Of a DNA stretch of 64,000 nt, positions 1 to 12,240 are shown in pieces. Each line of letters opens with the position of its first letter. Within the stretch, counting starts at the first letter, position 1. A program made the position numbers and the translations under genes. Under the pieces are notes generated by a model. The model worked only from the letters and a program-made list of their open reading frames with translations, did not search any database and had not been told where the DNA came from. The DNA comes from Burhinus oedicnemus (lineage: Eukaryota; Chordata; Aves; Charadriiformes; Burhinidae), in contig VFFE01008918.1 of assembly GCA_008921705.1 (NCBI GenBank), positions 879,635 through 943,634 of the forward strand. Reading direction: 5' to 3'.

Positions 1-1319
1 GTGTGTATGGATAAGTGGGGAAACGGAAATGGGGGGAGGCATTTCTGACATTGAGTTATAACAGGGTGCGAGGCCAAGAATCAGGGAAAAAATATATCAA
101 ATAAGCTATTGGCTGTTGCCCAGAAACAAAATGGACACAGGCTGGGAACCAGGCCAGGAGCCAGGCCATCCCCTAACTTGGGATAAAATGATTAGCTTCT
201 GCTCCAGATTTCTAACGAGGACAAAAAGGAGCATTAAAGACCTGGGAAGTCTCTGAGCACTGAAGAGCCTGGGAGGATCATTCCAGAAGCTGTTAGAGTT
301 GCACCAAACGCTGGGCAGAGGATACTCTCCTCCACATCCAAGGTGCAAAATGCTGTTCAGCACCCCAGAGCTTTGGCTGGGATGGTCGTGGCAGCAGCTC
401 CTCCGTTGCTCCATCGTGTAGGTGAAGTTTGCTCCCCTCAGAGCCAGCCACATGCCAGCCGTTCAGGCAGCAGGAGGGCTCAGAAACAGGAGGAAAGGTT
501 TTGCTGGTTCTCGGTTTGAGAAAAGATGGTATGCTTGGAGAGGCACTTGTCTGAATATACACAAGACAAGTCAGAAATAGATTAAAGAAAAACAGGACAA
601 CAAAGAAACTTGATGGGGAATATGTTCCTGAGATAAAACTCCTCTTAAATGAGACTGCTTAGCCATGCTGTACTCATGGGCAGTTGTACCCTGAGAAGCC
701 AATAGACCAATCTCCTAATAGAGACCAGCAGTGTTATCAGTGACTGCTCTGTCAAACCCAGAGCTTCATCTGACTGTAGAGTATCTTAGAACGATGTTCA
801 ATCTCAGTTTAATAATTTCTAGGAGTGGCGAGTCGTCCACCTCTGTCAGTGAGTTCTTCTAGTCATTAATTATCCCTCATTCATTTTAAAAGGTGGCCCC
901 TGCTTCTGCTTTAGATTTAATTCAGCCTCTGAAAGACCTGTGGCATTGTAAGCGTGCATCAGGGAAGGTTTATACCTGGCTGAGATGCGGGAGCGATATT
1001 AGCAGGTCACTGGCAAAACCTTCTACATTTGTGAGCAGGCTCAGGAAGGTGTTTTCTCCCTGGCAGTGGCAGAGGGAAGGACGAGCAGTGCGATGGAGAG
1101 ACTGTGGAGCGGGGCTCAGCTCTGCAGAAGGGATGCTCAGCAGGAAAGCGCCCACTCACACAGCACAGGCAACACAAAACGTGCCGCCCAGGGGACTGTG
1201 GAAAACAGCTGTGGTATCACACCTCACCTCCATGAGGGTGCAAGGCAATGCGACTTCCTCTGGGACCTGCTGGATCTTGCTAATGGCACAACTCCTACCT
1301 AAATACGACTGGCATGCTC

Positions 1320-1720
1320 GAGTGGTGTCCCCTTCCCCTGCCACAGCCTCAGCCCGGCCGTGGGGATGCGGCCGGTGGGGCTGGAGCCGGAGGGTTTCGC
1401 CTACCTGCCTTGCTTGTGCGCCTCGCTGTGGGCCTCCCGTCTCTGCCGCTGCGGCCGGCTGCACGGAAAGGACAGGAAAAGGGAGAGCTGAGACAGGCAG
1501 TCACAGGCAGGTGTGTGAGGACATCGGGAGGAAGTGCGGTAGGAAGCACTGGATCCCCGCGGCTTTACCTCCTGTCACACATGCAAAATGGCTCTTACCT
1601 TTTTACCGAAGGCTGGTGTCAGGCTGGAAATGGCGGAGGGTGCGGAAAGCGGGGATCGGGGGTGCTTGTGGCCGGGACAGGGCGAGAGGAAGGGAGTGGT
1701 GGTTTTTGTGAGGTGGAACA
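1320..1720. other. CpG-dense patch
   Basis: CpG dinucleotides are visibly frequent here compared with the surrounding AT-rich sequence (for example CCCGGCCG, GCGGCCGG, GCGGCCGGC and CCCCGCGG within about 250 bases). Open frames are long on both strands (272 codons at 893-1711 and 200 codons at 1314-1916 on plus), which is expected from the base composition. It could be a small CpG island, an unannotated exon or an old GC-rich repeat. Confidence 0.45.
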
Positions 1721-4597
1721 CCACTGGTTTGGGCTGCTTGGCAAAGGAGCCAGGCAGGCGGCTCGCCTCCCTCCTCCCACAGCCATGGCCGGCACCGTCA
1801 GGGGCTCTGGAGAGAGGCTGCCTTGCATGGGCCAAGGCGGGCTGCCTGGGGGCCTCTGCCAGCGGGGAGTGCAGCCATTACATCCACTCACCAGAGGCAG
1901 CTGGGTATTTTCATGAGGAGGAAACTTTTCCAAAGTATTCCAGGGGGGGAAGTAAAAATAAAACCCCGTGGAAATATTTGTTTCATACTGTGTCCCAGCT
2001 GGCTGTCAAGAAAGCTCCTCTCAGGTGTTTGGCCAATATTTTATTTCGTCATTAAAGAAAAGAATATTGCTTTTAGCAGTGTAAGTGGCAGCTTGAGCAA
2101 AAGTAACATTTTAAACATTTAACAGTTCTAACTCATCTTTAATTAAAAGTTAAAAAAATTAGCTTCCCGCCGTAATAAACACTAACTCTAATCACCTCTA
2201 CTAATGAGACTTTTTGCCCATTAACATACATTTCAAATCCCTCTGTAAAGATTTACAGCAGCAAAATTCCTTTTACAATAACGAGCGCCACCACCCGAGC
2301 ACCATCAATCCCTTTGGTGAGCGGTGGCTGAACACCAGGCCTTGCAGGACCTTTTCTCCCTGGGCTGGGAATTCTCTGAAAGCCGATAGCGTTGGAGGAA
2401 AATTCACCTTTTTGCTGCTACAGAGAAGCAGATAACCCCCGCATTGCCCAGACTAGGGGTGAGCACATGGCTGTATCAGTGACTCGCCCTGAAGCGAAGC
2501 ATTGGCCAAGTGGGATTGTTTTTTTTCCAGAATCTACTCTGTGCTTCCCAGAGGAGGGTTGGGAATAAGCCCACAAGGCAGACCACTGTTTGGGGGAGCC
2601 TTGGGCCATGCCGTGCCATTGCTATTGCAAGGCACAGCTTCTTTGCTGCTGCTTGGACCTGGCCATCATGCAGCAAAATGCACTTGCAAATTCAAAATGC
2701 ACTCTCTGGAGTCCTCTGCCTTGTCGATATGCCCTTGGGCTGCTGCTGACGTGTCTTGCTGCTGCCTATTTCTCATCTGCTGGCCATCAGGAAGTAATTT
2801 CACATGTTTTGGGGATAAGCAGATTCTGGCAACAAGCTGACCTACTTACATGACTTTAAAGTGCCCTAGTAAACTCTTGGCTGTTCAGGAATAATGCTGG
2901 TATTCAAACAGGGATGAAGCAGGCCAAGTTCTTGCAATTTCTAATTTTCATTTCTCTTTGTAGAGCTTGTCTAATGCTTCATGTTGGCCCTGGCCCTATG
3001 CTGCCTGTTGAGGGAGCCTTCAAGGCATGGCCATCAGGGATTCATGGCCAAATCCTCCCTGTCCTCTGTACAACCCTGAGTGGTTCCTCTTATTTCTTCC
3101 AGGTAATTCTCCACTGCCTGTAAACTAAACATTATTTCCTTATCACAAACCAGCATAAAATGTCCCCCATGCTCCAGCCACCTCAGGGGACTGTGTTCAT
3201 TTGTGTTTTGGTTCAGCGCCTTCACTTCATTTTGCCAGTCCCATTCCCCTTGTCACAGCTCTGATGTTACTGAGCCTCCCCCCACTTCCCTGCCTCCTCC
3301 TGTGGCAGCAAAACATTTTTACCTGTTGCAAATCATTCCACAGTTACTGCAATTTGAAACCCCATTTCTTTCTACTCAATAAATAGCTTTTCTGGTCCAT
3401 TTCCTGGGGACTGCTCTGCTGGCTAAGTGATCAATGGCAGCTCCATCACGGGACCCCATTAGCCTGCCCATTTGGGCTGTGAATCAATGGCAAGTGGCTA
3501 CAGCTTCTTCTTGCACGTCCTCTGTCCCTGAGCATTTACAGCAGACAGCTGCACTCAGGAGATTCGGTCCAGACATTGCTCACAGATTGCTCCGCACAAG
3601 TGTTTGCCACCACGGACACAAAGTGTGACAGTATTGCTCCTGCCTTCACTGGGGTGACAGGCTGTCTTTAAAACTAACCGATAACTCCTGAGGTAAAATA
3701 TACTGAATAATGAACAACATTTTTTTTTTTTCCCAATGTCAATATTTATCTCCTAACAGTTACAGTGCCAAAAGGCATTTCATGGCTCATGAAGCTCACT
3801 GAGATGCTTTACGAAAAAGCAACAACTGGAGCAGAGTGGCATTTATTCATAGTGCTCCCTGTGCATTGCTAGAGCAGCTCTCAGGCCCCTAATGCCAGCT
3901 GGGGTGACACAGCCTCTCCAAAGTCATCACTGTTCCCCCAGATCCCCCCACTGCTTCAAGGGATCATGAGATGCCTCTGCCCCAAAGGCTGAGGCTTGCT
4001 GGGGCTGGGGGGAATGAGGTGACTGAAGCTTAGGATAGCTAGGGAAAAAAAATTCAGCAAAAACAGATTTTCATCACTATCACTACAGACACAAGGCAAA
4101 AAGCAGTTACTCTTTTTTTTTTTTAAAGCCCGATATTTGCTATGGCTCTTGTAGCACTTCCAACACAGCAAAAAAGGTTGCAAAGTTACAGATAACCATG
4201 TCTGATTTTCAGAAGAGACAGCCCAACCGTGACATCCGAAGGTCCCAGCAAGCATTTCCGAATGCCCAGCTTCACAGGATGTGTGCCAGAGGAGTGTCAG
4301 ATCCACATGTGCAGTGTGTACCAGAAAACCCACAGTATGCTTCATCTTTGAAATAAGAGCTTTTGGAAGCAACGACAACAAATGTGAGAGAAGACACTAC
4401 CCATCTTAGCATTTTAGTTTGTAATTACTTATGCTGCATACATTTCCCACCTATAAATCGTACTTTCTTTTCTCTACAGGAGGCAATAAACCTGTAGTAG
4501 ACAGTGACCTATTTTACACTGTTATTAGGATAATCTCATTAGGATCTGAGAACATTTCTTACTTGAGGAGTTAAATCAAGATACAGTTTCAGTTCTT

Positions 4598-4612
4598 AAA
4601 AAAAAAAAAAAA
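4598..4612 (+). repeat. Poly(A) run of 15
   Basis: Uninterrupted A-run with no recognised retroelement body upstream. Confidence 0.85.
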
Positions 4613-7600
4613 GGCAAGAAAAAGCAAGATCTAATGTATCTTCCTCAAGATTAAAGTGAAAGTATGTTGCTGAAGTAATGGAGCCAGATTCACACAGTCT
4701 TTCCTGTGTCCAAGGGATGACATCCTTGAGGAATGGTGCTGGTGGGTTTGGCAGATTGGGCTAACACTATTATTATTACTATCAGATTTCATGAGATTCT
4801 GGGACAGTCTGTTCTCTCCATCCCTTATGATATTGTTAGGTCTGCAAAGAGGATGGCAGATCAGAGAAGAGATGTCAGAACAGATCTTGTCTCAGGAAAT
4901 ATTGCTGAGATGTGTCTGTGGCATAATCTCTGTCCCTTCAGTTACTTGCATCATCAGCAATATTTTGGCCAGGGGCTGGGGCTGCAGCTGACCCCAAACC
5001 TCTTACCCTGAGCAGAGGTGTCTGCTGCCCTGGGAAGCCTGGCAGCCGGCAGCTGGGGCAGAGATGCCCAGGGTACCCATTTCATCTCTGCTTATCTCAT
5101 GCCTGGGTGGTGCCTCCAGCTCTTCTCCAGTGGACTCTCCCACCCTACCCTCTGAAAGCACCACATGCTTAATTCTGTCAGATACAAGCTCTGCAGCTCA
5201 CGCTGTGCTGTGCTGCAGCCGATCCACAGCCTCTCCTAACACTGACGTAAGGCAAGGGAGGATGTGGAGCTTGCTGAGCCAGTTTTCAGCAGGATTTTTA
5301 ATTGGAAAGTAATGAAAGTGATGAAAGCTCCCTCATCCCTGCCAGCCGTGCCATGGTGCTTGGCTCTGGGCTCCCCGTCCCAGGGTGGACACTGATGGGC
5401 AGCTTGTGCCGTGCCTCCCGTCCTGCACCCGCTATGCTGCTCAGCTTTCATGCCATACTGGGCAGGGAATGGCAGGAGCTGCGTTCTCCTCGGTCTGCCT
5501 GTAAAATTATGTCTGGGCAAGGCCCTGATGAAACACTACTAGAGGCAGAAGGACCAGGAGAGAGCAACAGAGGCAGCCCAACTCCCTGCAGGGGACAAAA
5601 CCTCCCTTTGATGGGGAGGACACAGGAATGGCAAAGGTGTATTGGTACTGCTAAAGACCTGTGAGAAGTGTAAAGGTCTTATTAGAGACCTATGCCTCAA
5701 TATTTGACTAGATTTTGTTTTGCCCTCTGTTCTATGACCAGTTGGTGACTTGGGTTCATACGACATTAGCATCATGTTAAAGGCAGAAACCAGGCAGGGG
5801 GTGCTGGCTTAGGGAATGAGGGAGAGGCAGGAAGGGGCTGGGGACTGCATGCACAAACATACAGAAAGTTTCTGCAAAAAAAATTGGGGCAGAGGCAAAG
5901 CGAGCTTGGATCTGCAACAGAGGCTATGCATTGAGTGAGACTGAGGAGAAAAGAGGCTGGATAGGCAGAGACGGGAAGGGACAGGAAACACTCGGTAAGG
6001 CCAGAGAGGAAGATGTCCGAAGGAGCAGAGAGGAGACATCAAGCTGAAATGGTGCCTCATCGTTGTGTGGGATGAATCCTGGGGCACAGATACCTCAGAC
6101 AGTCCTGCATGAGTGTCCCCTCACCACAGAGTAGTGCGGGACAGAGATGCTGTCTGGCCCCTGGAGATGCGTGAACCTCGCTAGGCTAAAGAACCTCCCA
6201 GGCTGTGTCCCAAAGGAAGGAAAGAGGTTTTGGAGCAGGGAGTTCACAGAAAGTTCCCCCATAACATGCTTTTGACTTGCAAATGAATGGAGAAGATCTT
6301 CTCAGCAAGCAGAAGATGCTGGTGGACAGGTCTGGGTGAAGACTGAGAGGTAGTCCAGAGCCCAGAGAAGTGTTTTGTTGGAAGAAGGAAAATGAGGTAG
6401 CAAAAAGGGGAGAAAAACCACCTAGCACCTGAGGGAGGAGAGAGCAAACTTGCAATGGGAGGAAGCTGCTCTTATCCAGCGACATGCACTGCAAGAGACA
6501 TGATTCACTGTGTAACATACTAATTCCCAGGGATAATGTAGGATAAAACCCCACTAATTTGTATTCAAACTGGGAGAGCTACAAAACTGTGAGCTGTAAA
6601 CAGGCCACTAAAAGCTGAGGAAAATGAATCACAAAATGTATTTTATCTTGACTTTTGGCAAGCCCTTGTTTGCTTGTAATTATGTTGTGTCACATGTCCT
6701 TATGATTAGTAGGTTTAAAGATGGTGAAGAAAGGTGGCCCATTGCTATTATAGGTGGTTAAATTCTGCAAAGAAATGGGGAAAGAGCGCTGTTTTTGATG
6801 TTCAAATAACAAAGTCTGAGAAACAGTGGGATTCTGAGCTGTTCTACCATCTTATTTTTGAGTGATACAGAAAATTCAATGAGAACCCATTTTAATCCAG
6901 TGTTACTTGGATATAGGTCAATCTCATAATGCAAAATACGCAAAGGCAGGAGACATATATATGCCCCTTAAATGTTGCACTTTCTTTGTTCTTTGCCTGG
7001 ACCTAAACACCAGCAAAAGAAAGAAAATGAAACAAACCTACACATATTGATTACTCTCGGAAATGTCATGCCACCTGAGGTCCTGGCACTGCACCTGATG
7101 TTGCAAAAATGAAAATGCCCCTATGTGGCAGAAATTGCATCCAGTGGATGTGTGTTTGTTGAGTTTTGTGTTACACAGGTTGAAAGGAAGGGTTGGAGGG
7201 AGCAGAAGGAGCCAGCTAAGGAAGAGGCAGGCACAGTGCCAGGGCTCAGCTAAGTCAAAAAGATAAAGAGGTGAAGGGAAGGGGAGCAACTAATGGGGAA
7301 AGGTAGTACATGCTAAAAGGTTTCATGTCTGCCCCAGTCTTCAAAGAAAAGTTGACTTGTAAGCAGATGTCAGCACAGTGCAGATCAGAGAAGGGCACAT
7401 TAAGGTATATTTAGATAAACTGGAGGTATTTAAGTCAACAGAGACTGATCGCCCTTCCTCAGCAGCAGTGGGAGTACCAACTGTTACAGTCTCTGAGCTG
7501 TAAAAGGTACCTCCAAGGACTTCTCACAGATGGGTGATACCCCTGAGAGAGGGTGAGGGTGAACACAAAAGCTGGTTTTAAGCAGGGGACAAAAGAAGGA

Positions 7601-7899
7601 TGTTGGAGTTTTGACGTTTGGAAAGAAACTGGGACAAACTCATGATCTGTCTGCCCCGCCTCCTCCCCTGGCCCAGGGATAACGGGATTATAAAGATCAT
7701 TCAATGTGAATCTTTGCAATAATTGACGTCAAACCAGTCTAATGTCCTTTCTGCCAGTGTAACTGGCCATCTTAGCGTAAGCAGGAGGAAAAGCAGATTT
7801 GAATGAAGTTTTTAATTTTTCATTACTAAACTAGGGAAATACGGTTGAGATGAAACTATGACTTTGAGCATGGTTGAAAGACCATGGTTAGAGTAAATG

Positions 7900-8190
7900 C
7901 CATTACTTCACTGTCAAGAGACATTCAATGACATCTCACAGATTTTATCTTGGAAACTACTAGTCAATACTTCCCATAATAATGCAGAGGACAGAACTAT
8001 AAAACTAGTGCATGACAGCATGCTTGAAAGAGAAACAGACCAGAATTCAAAACAGCCTCAACATGTTGGAGAAATGGTCTGATGTCAATAAGATGAATTT
8101 CAGAAAAAAAGAGAATACAAAGAACTGCATGGAGTACAGAAAAATAATTGTACAAATGCAGAATGGGGAATAACTAATTAATAATAATAA
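7900..8190 (+). mobile_element. Ancient CR1 LINE fragment
   Basis: The text 'atgttggagaaatggtctga', 'tgtcaataagatgaatttc' and 'acaaatgcagaatggggaa' matches the post-RT part of old CR1 elements. This part normally follows the region found at 8400-9190, so these are separate insertions or a rearranged copy. Confidence 0.75.
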
Positions 8191-8399
8191 CAACTAGTTG
8201 TCAATACTACACTTGTCTTAGTTCTTTATTTACAGCAATGAAAGCACTCTGTCCTCATAAGGGCAGTCAAAAACATCAACAGCTAAGGAACTGGTTTGCA
8301 CAACCAAAAATACAGAATTGTAACAATTGTGGTGTTGGGCCTATGTCAAGAAATATTCATATTGGCACAGATTTAAAGTAAATTAACTGAAGAGTAACA

Positions 8400-9190
8400 A
8401 GTCACCAGGCTTTCACCCAGAAGAAAGCCAAGTAAGAAACTGTTGAACCAGCATTTGCATTTTCCTTGGTGTCACAGGAGTGGAAGGTGACAAGTTTCCA
8501 CTTCTTTGGAAAAAGAGCTACAAGTGGAATCTGAGAAGCTACAGACTTCTCCACTGGACAAATTACCTACAACCATCGTAAAAAATAACAATGGTAGACA
8601 CCACATAAGTCTAGTATATATTGAAGAAGAGAGAGAGACAGTATAACTTTTCTTGAGGGATGTTATGCACTATAAGTATAACAGACTTCTCTAAAAAGTT
8701 AATGACCATGTAGATGAGGGTGATCAAGATGACACAGTGTACCTCAGTTTCCAAAAATGTGCTGATAGGTCCTTTCCACAGGCTTGTAAAGAGGGAAGTT
8801 ACTTTCATGTGAATTGTTCCAAAATAAAAAACAAAAGGAATAATGGAGAGTTTTCACTATGAAGAAAGGTTTTTAGTATAGTCATATGGGAACATATGAT
8901 AGGATCTCTGTTGTTCAATAAATTTATAAATTATTTGGAAGAAAAGAATAATTACTGGCAACAAGGTTTACTGAGGATATGTAACCATTCAAGGTAGTAA
9001 AAATCAGAACTGGGAGTGGAGAATTACAGCAGGACCTCACGATGCCAAGTGACTTCAGGTAAAATGACAGCCGCAATTCAGTGTTAGTAAATTCAGAATA
9101 ATGTACATTGTTTTGTATTTTGTATTTTTGCATTTTTTCAATGTACTTTCAAAAGTACTTTTCACAGTGTACTTTTCTGAAGTGCAGGTG
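8400..9190 (+). mobile_element. Ancient CR1 LINE, RT region
   Basis: Very diverged copy recognised by motif order: 'gtcaccaggctttcacccag', 'gatgagggtgatcaagatg', 'cacagtgtacctcagtttcc', 'tgtgctgataggtcctttcc' and 'aataaatttataaattatttgg'. It lies directly upstream of the younger CR1 copy. Confidence 0.72.
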
Positions 9191-9599
9191 GTTTTTGCAT
9201 CAATACTTCCGGTCAAAGGGAAGGGGTTTGAAAGGGCCAGTCGAATCTGGTGAAACAACAAATGGTTACAGGACTGGTGCCACAGCCAGGGGTTTAGCTA
9301 CTTAGACCATGGCATTTGCTTTGAGAAACCTGGTCTACTGGGGACTGATGGGGTCCATCTGTCAGAGAAGGGGAAGAGCATCTTTGGGCATAAGCTTGCC
9401 CAGCTGGTGAAGAGGGCTTTAAACTAAAGTTGCCAGGGGAGGGGAATCTCAATCCATTCCACTCCTACCAGTTTGATGCCAGTGCCAGCAGTAGATTCTC
9501 AGAGCCTGGAGAAGGATTACAGATCAGCAGGAGAGCACCTGAAGTGCGTCACAAAGGAATTCCAGCCACTCCAGCCAGTAAGTCAGCTTCATCAGGTGC

Positions 9600-10457
9600 C
9601 CAACTTAAATGCCTCTATGCGAACGCAAGTAACAAGAGGAGTTAGAGACATGTGCATGCCTGCAGGGCTGTGATCTTATTGGCATCACAGAGATGTGGTG
9701 GGCTGGCTTCTATGACTGGAGTGTTGGAATGGAAAGATACAGGCTCTTTAGGAAGGACAGGCAGAGGGTGTCGCCCTCTATGTCAGTGACCAGCTGGAGT
9801 ACACGGAGCTCCGCCTGGGGATGGATGAAGAGCTGACTGAGAGCTTATGGATCAGGATTAAAGGGAGGGCAGGGACAGGTGACATTACAGTGGGAGTCTG
9901 CTACAGGCCACCAGACCAGGAAGACAGAGCAGATGAGGCCCTCTATAGACAGATAGGAGCAGCCTCATGTTCACAGGCCCTGGTCCTCATGGGGGACTTC
10001 AACCAACCAGATATCTGTTGGAGGGACAACACAGCAGGACATAAGCAATCCAGGAGGTTCCTGGAATGCATTGATGATTAACTTCCTTCTCCAAGCAATA
10101 GAAGAGCCAGTGAAGAGAGGTGCTATGCTGGACCTTGTTCTCACCAACAAGGAGGGGCTGGTGGGGAATGTGAAGCTCAAGGGCAGCCTTGGCTGCTGTG
10201 ACCATGAAATGGTGGAGTTCAAGATCCTCAGGGCAGTGAGGAGGGTGCACAGCAAACTCACTACCCTGGACTTCAGGAGAGCAGACTTTGGCCTCTTCAG
10301 GGATCTGCTTGGCAGAGTACCATGGGATAAAGCCCAGGAGGGAAGAGGGGCCCAAGAAAGCTGTTTAATATTCAGGGATCACCTCCTCCAAGCTCAGGAG
10401 CCATGCATCCCAACAAAGAGGGAGTCAGGCGAAATGCCAGGAGGCCTGCATGGGTGA
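9600..10457 (+). pseudogene. CR1 ORF2 endonuclease domain, broken
   Basis: Fragments of the apurinic-type endonuclease of CR1 ORF2 appear in several frames. A start-like LKCLYANA lies near 9605, followed by a gap of about 30 residues relative to the family. [20 protein letters not shown] (about 9892-9951) and [14 protein letters not shown] (about 9982-10023) lie in one frame, then the frame shifts at about 10075 and continues through LDLVLTNKEGLVGNVKLKG and the CDHEMVEF motif. At least two frame changes and a short deletion rule out function. Confidence 0.9.
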
Positions 10458-10906
10458 ACAAGGAGCTCCTGAACAAGCCCAGACACTAAAAGGAAGCCTA
10501 CAGAGGGTGGAAGCAAGGACAGGTAGACTGGGAGGAATACAGAGAAATTGTTTAAGCAGCCAGGGATCAGGTTAGGAAAGCTAAAGTCCTGATAGAATTA
10601 AATCTGGCCAGGGACATCAAGGGCAACAAGAAAAGCTTCTATAGGTATGTCAGTGATAAAAGGAAGACTAGGGAAAATGTGGGCCCTCTCCAGAAGGAAA
10701 TGGGAGACCTGATTACTCGGGACGTGGAGAATGCTGAGGTGCTCAATGACTTTTTTGCCTCAGTCTTTACCGACAAGTAAACCAAAATCCAAATCACCAC
10801 TCAAATCACAGAATGCAAAGACAAGGACTGGGAGAATGAAGAACCACCCATTGTAGGAGAAGATAACGTTTGAGACTGTCTAAGGAACCTGAAGGTACAC
10901 GAGTCC

Positions 10907-11985
10907 ATGGGACCTGTTGAGATGCATCTGTGGGTCCTGAGGGAACTGGCAGATAAAGTTGATAAGACACTATCCATGTTATTTGAGAAGTCGTGGCAAT
11001 CCAGCGAAGTTCCCAATGACTGGAAAAGGGGAAACATAACCCCTATTTTTAAAAAGGGAAAAAAGGAAAACTCAGGGAACTACAGGCCAGTCAGTCTCAC
11101 CTCTGTGCCTGGCAAGATCGTGGGACAGATCCTCCTGGAAGCTACACTAAGGCACATGGAAAATAAGTTGGTGATTGGTGACAGCCAACATGGCTTCACT
11201 GAGGGCAAATCATGCCTGTCAGATTTGGTGGCCTTCTACAATGGCATTACACCGTTGGTGGATAAGGGAAGAGCAACTGATATCATCCACCTGTACTTGT
11301 GCAAAGCATTTGACACTGTCCTGCACAACATCCTTGTCCCTCAATTGGAGAGACATGGATTCGATGGATGGACCACTCAGTGGATAAGGAATTGGCTGGA
11401 TGGTTGCACTCAGAGAGTTGCAGTCAATGGCTCGATGTCCAAGTGGAGATCAGTGATGAGTGGCATTCCTCAGGGGTCAGTATTGGGACCGGTATTGTTT
11501 AACATCTTTGTTGATGATATGGACAGTGGGATTGAGTGCACCCTCAGCAAGTTTGCTGATGACACCAAAGCTGTGTTGTGTGGTCGGTGCTGGAGGGAAC
11601 GGATGCCATCCAGAGGGACCTGGACAGGCTTGAGTGGTGGGCCTGTGCAAACCTCGTGAAGTTCCACAAGGCCAAGTGTAAGGTCCTGCATGTGGGACGG
11701 GGCAATCCCCAGCACAAATACAGACTGGGTGGAGAATGGATTGAGAGCAGCCCTGAGAAGAAGGACTTGGGGGCCTTGTTTGATAAGAAGCTCAACATGA
11801 GCCGGCAATGTGCACTTGCAGCCCAGAAAGCCAACCGTATCCTGTGCTGCATCAAAAGAAGCGTGGCCAGCAGGTCAAGGGAGGTAATTTTGCCCCTCTA
11901 CTCTGCTCTCGTGAGACCCCACCTGGGGTACTGCATCCAGCTCTGGGGCTCCCAACATAAGAAGGACATGAACCTATTGGAGTGA
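10907..11985 (+). pseudogene. CR1 ORF2 reverse transcriptase domain, broken
   Basis: The longest intact piece (10907-11659) contains the RT fingers and palm: [75 protein letters not shown] and the catalytic FADD at about 11551-11562. After FADDTK the frame shifts near 11575 and continues in another phase through the RT thumb to 11985, where a TGA replaces the expected Arg codon after LLE. A further piece ([15 protein letters not shown]) follows at 12008. The domain is still easily read, so the copy is moderately young. Confidence 0.93.
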
Positions 11986-12240
11986 GTCAGGGAGGGCCAC
12001 AAAGATGATCAGAGGGTTAGAGCACCTCTGCTATGAGGACAGGCTGAGAGAGTTGGTGTTGTTCAGCCTGGAAAAGAGAAGGCTTCAGGGAGACCTTACA
12101 GCAGCCTTCCAGTACCTAAAGGGGGCCTACAAGAAAGAGAGAGGGAAGTTACAGAATAATACAGAGTTAAAAGCAACTGGAGAAAATCTGGCAGAACTAT
12201 GTGACAGGGGAAATGGCTGTGCCTAGGGTCAAATAAATGA

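Larger units (their letters stand above)
1..7899. other. Intergenic stretch, no gene recognised
   Basis: No protein family, RNA gene or known repeat was recognised. A CpG-dense part lies at about 1320-1720. There is a 15-base A-run at 4598-4612, and a T-run near 4112-4124. Confidence 0.5.
9215..12240 (+). mobile_element. CR1 LINE, near full-length 5' and ORF2, lacking a recognisable 3' end
   Basis: This non-LTR retrotransposon copy starts with the conserved CR1 5' segment ('tttgaaagggccagtcgaat', 'tggttacaggactggtgcc'). The endonuclease and reverse transcriptase regions follow in CR1 order, ending with 'gaccttacagcagcc' and 'ttccagtacctaaaggggg' near 12120. Past about 12145 the usual CR1 3' UTR and terminal octamers are absent or unrecognisable. 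ORF2 is interrupted by several frameshifts and stops, so the copy is dead. It lies directly after older CR1 fragments in the same orientation. Confidence 0.93.

Noticed and set aside
893..1711. 272-codon open frame on plus
   Set aside because: It starts at GTG, overlaps other long frames on both strands in a GC-rich patch, and shows no recognisable domain or splice context; base composition explains it.
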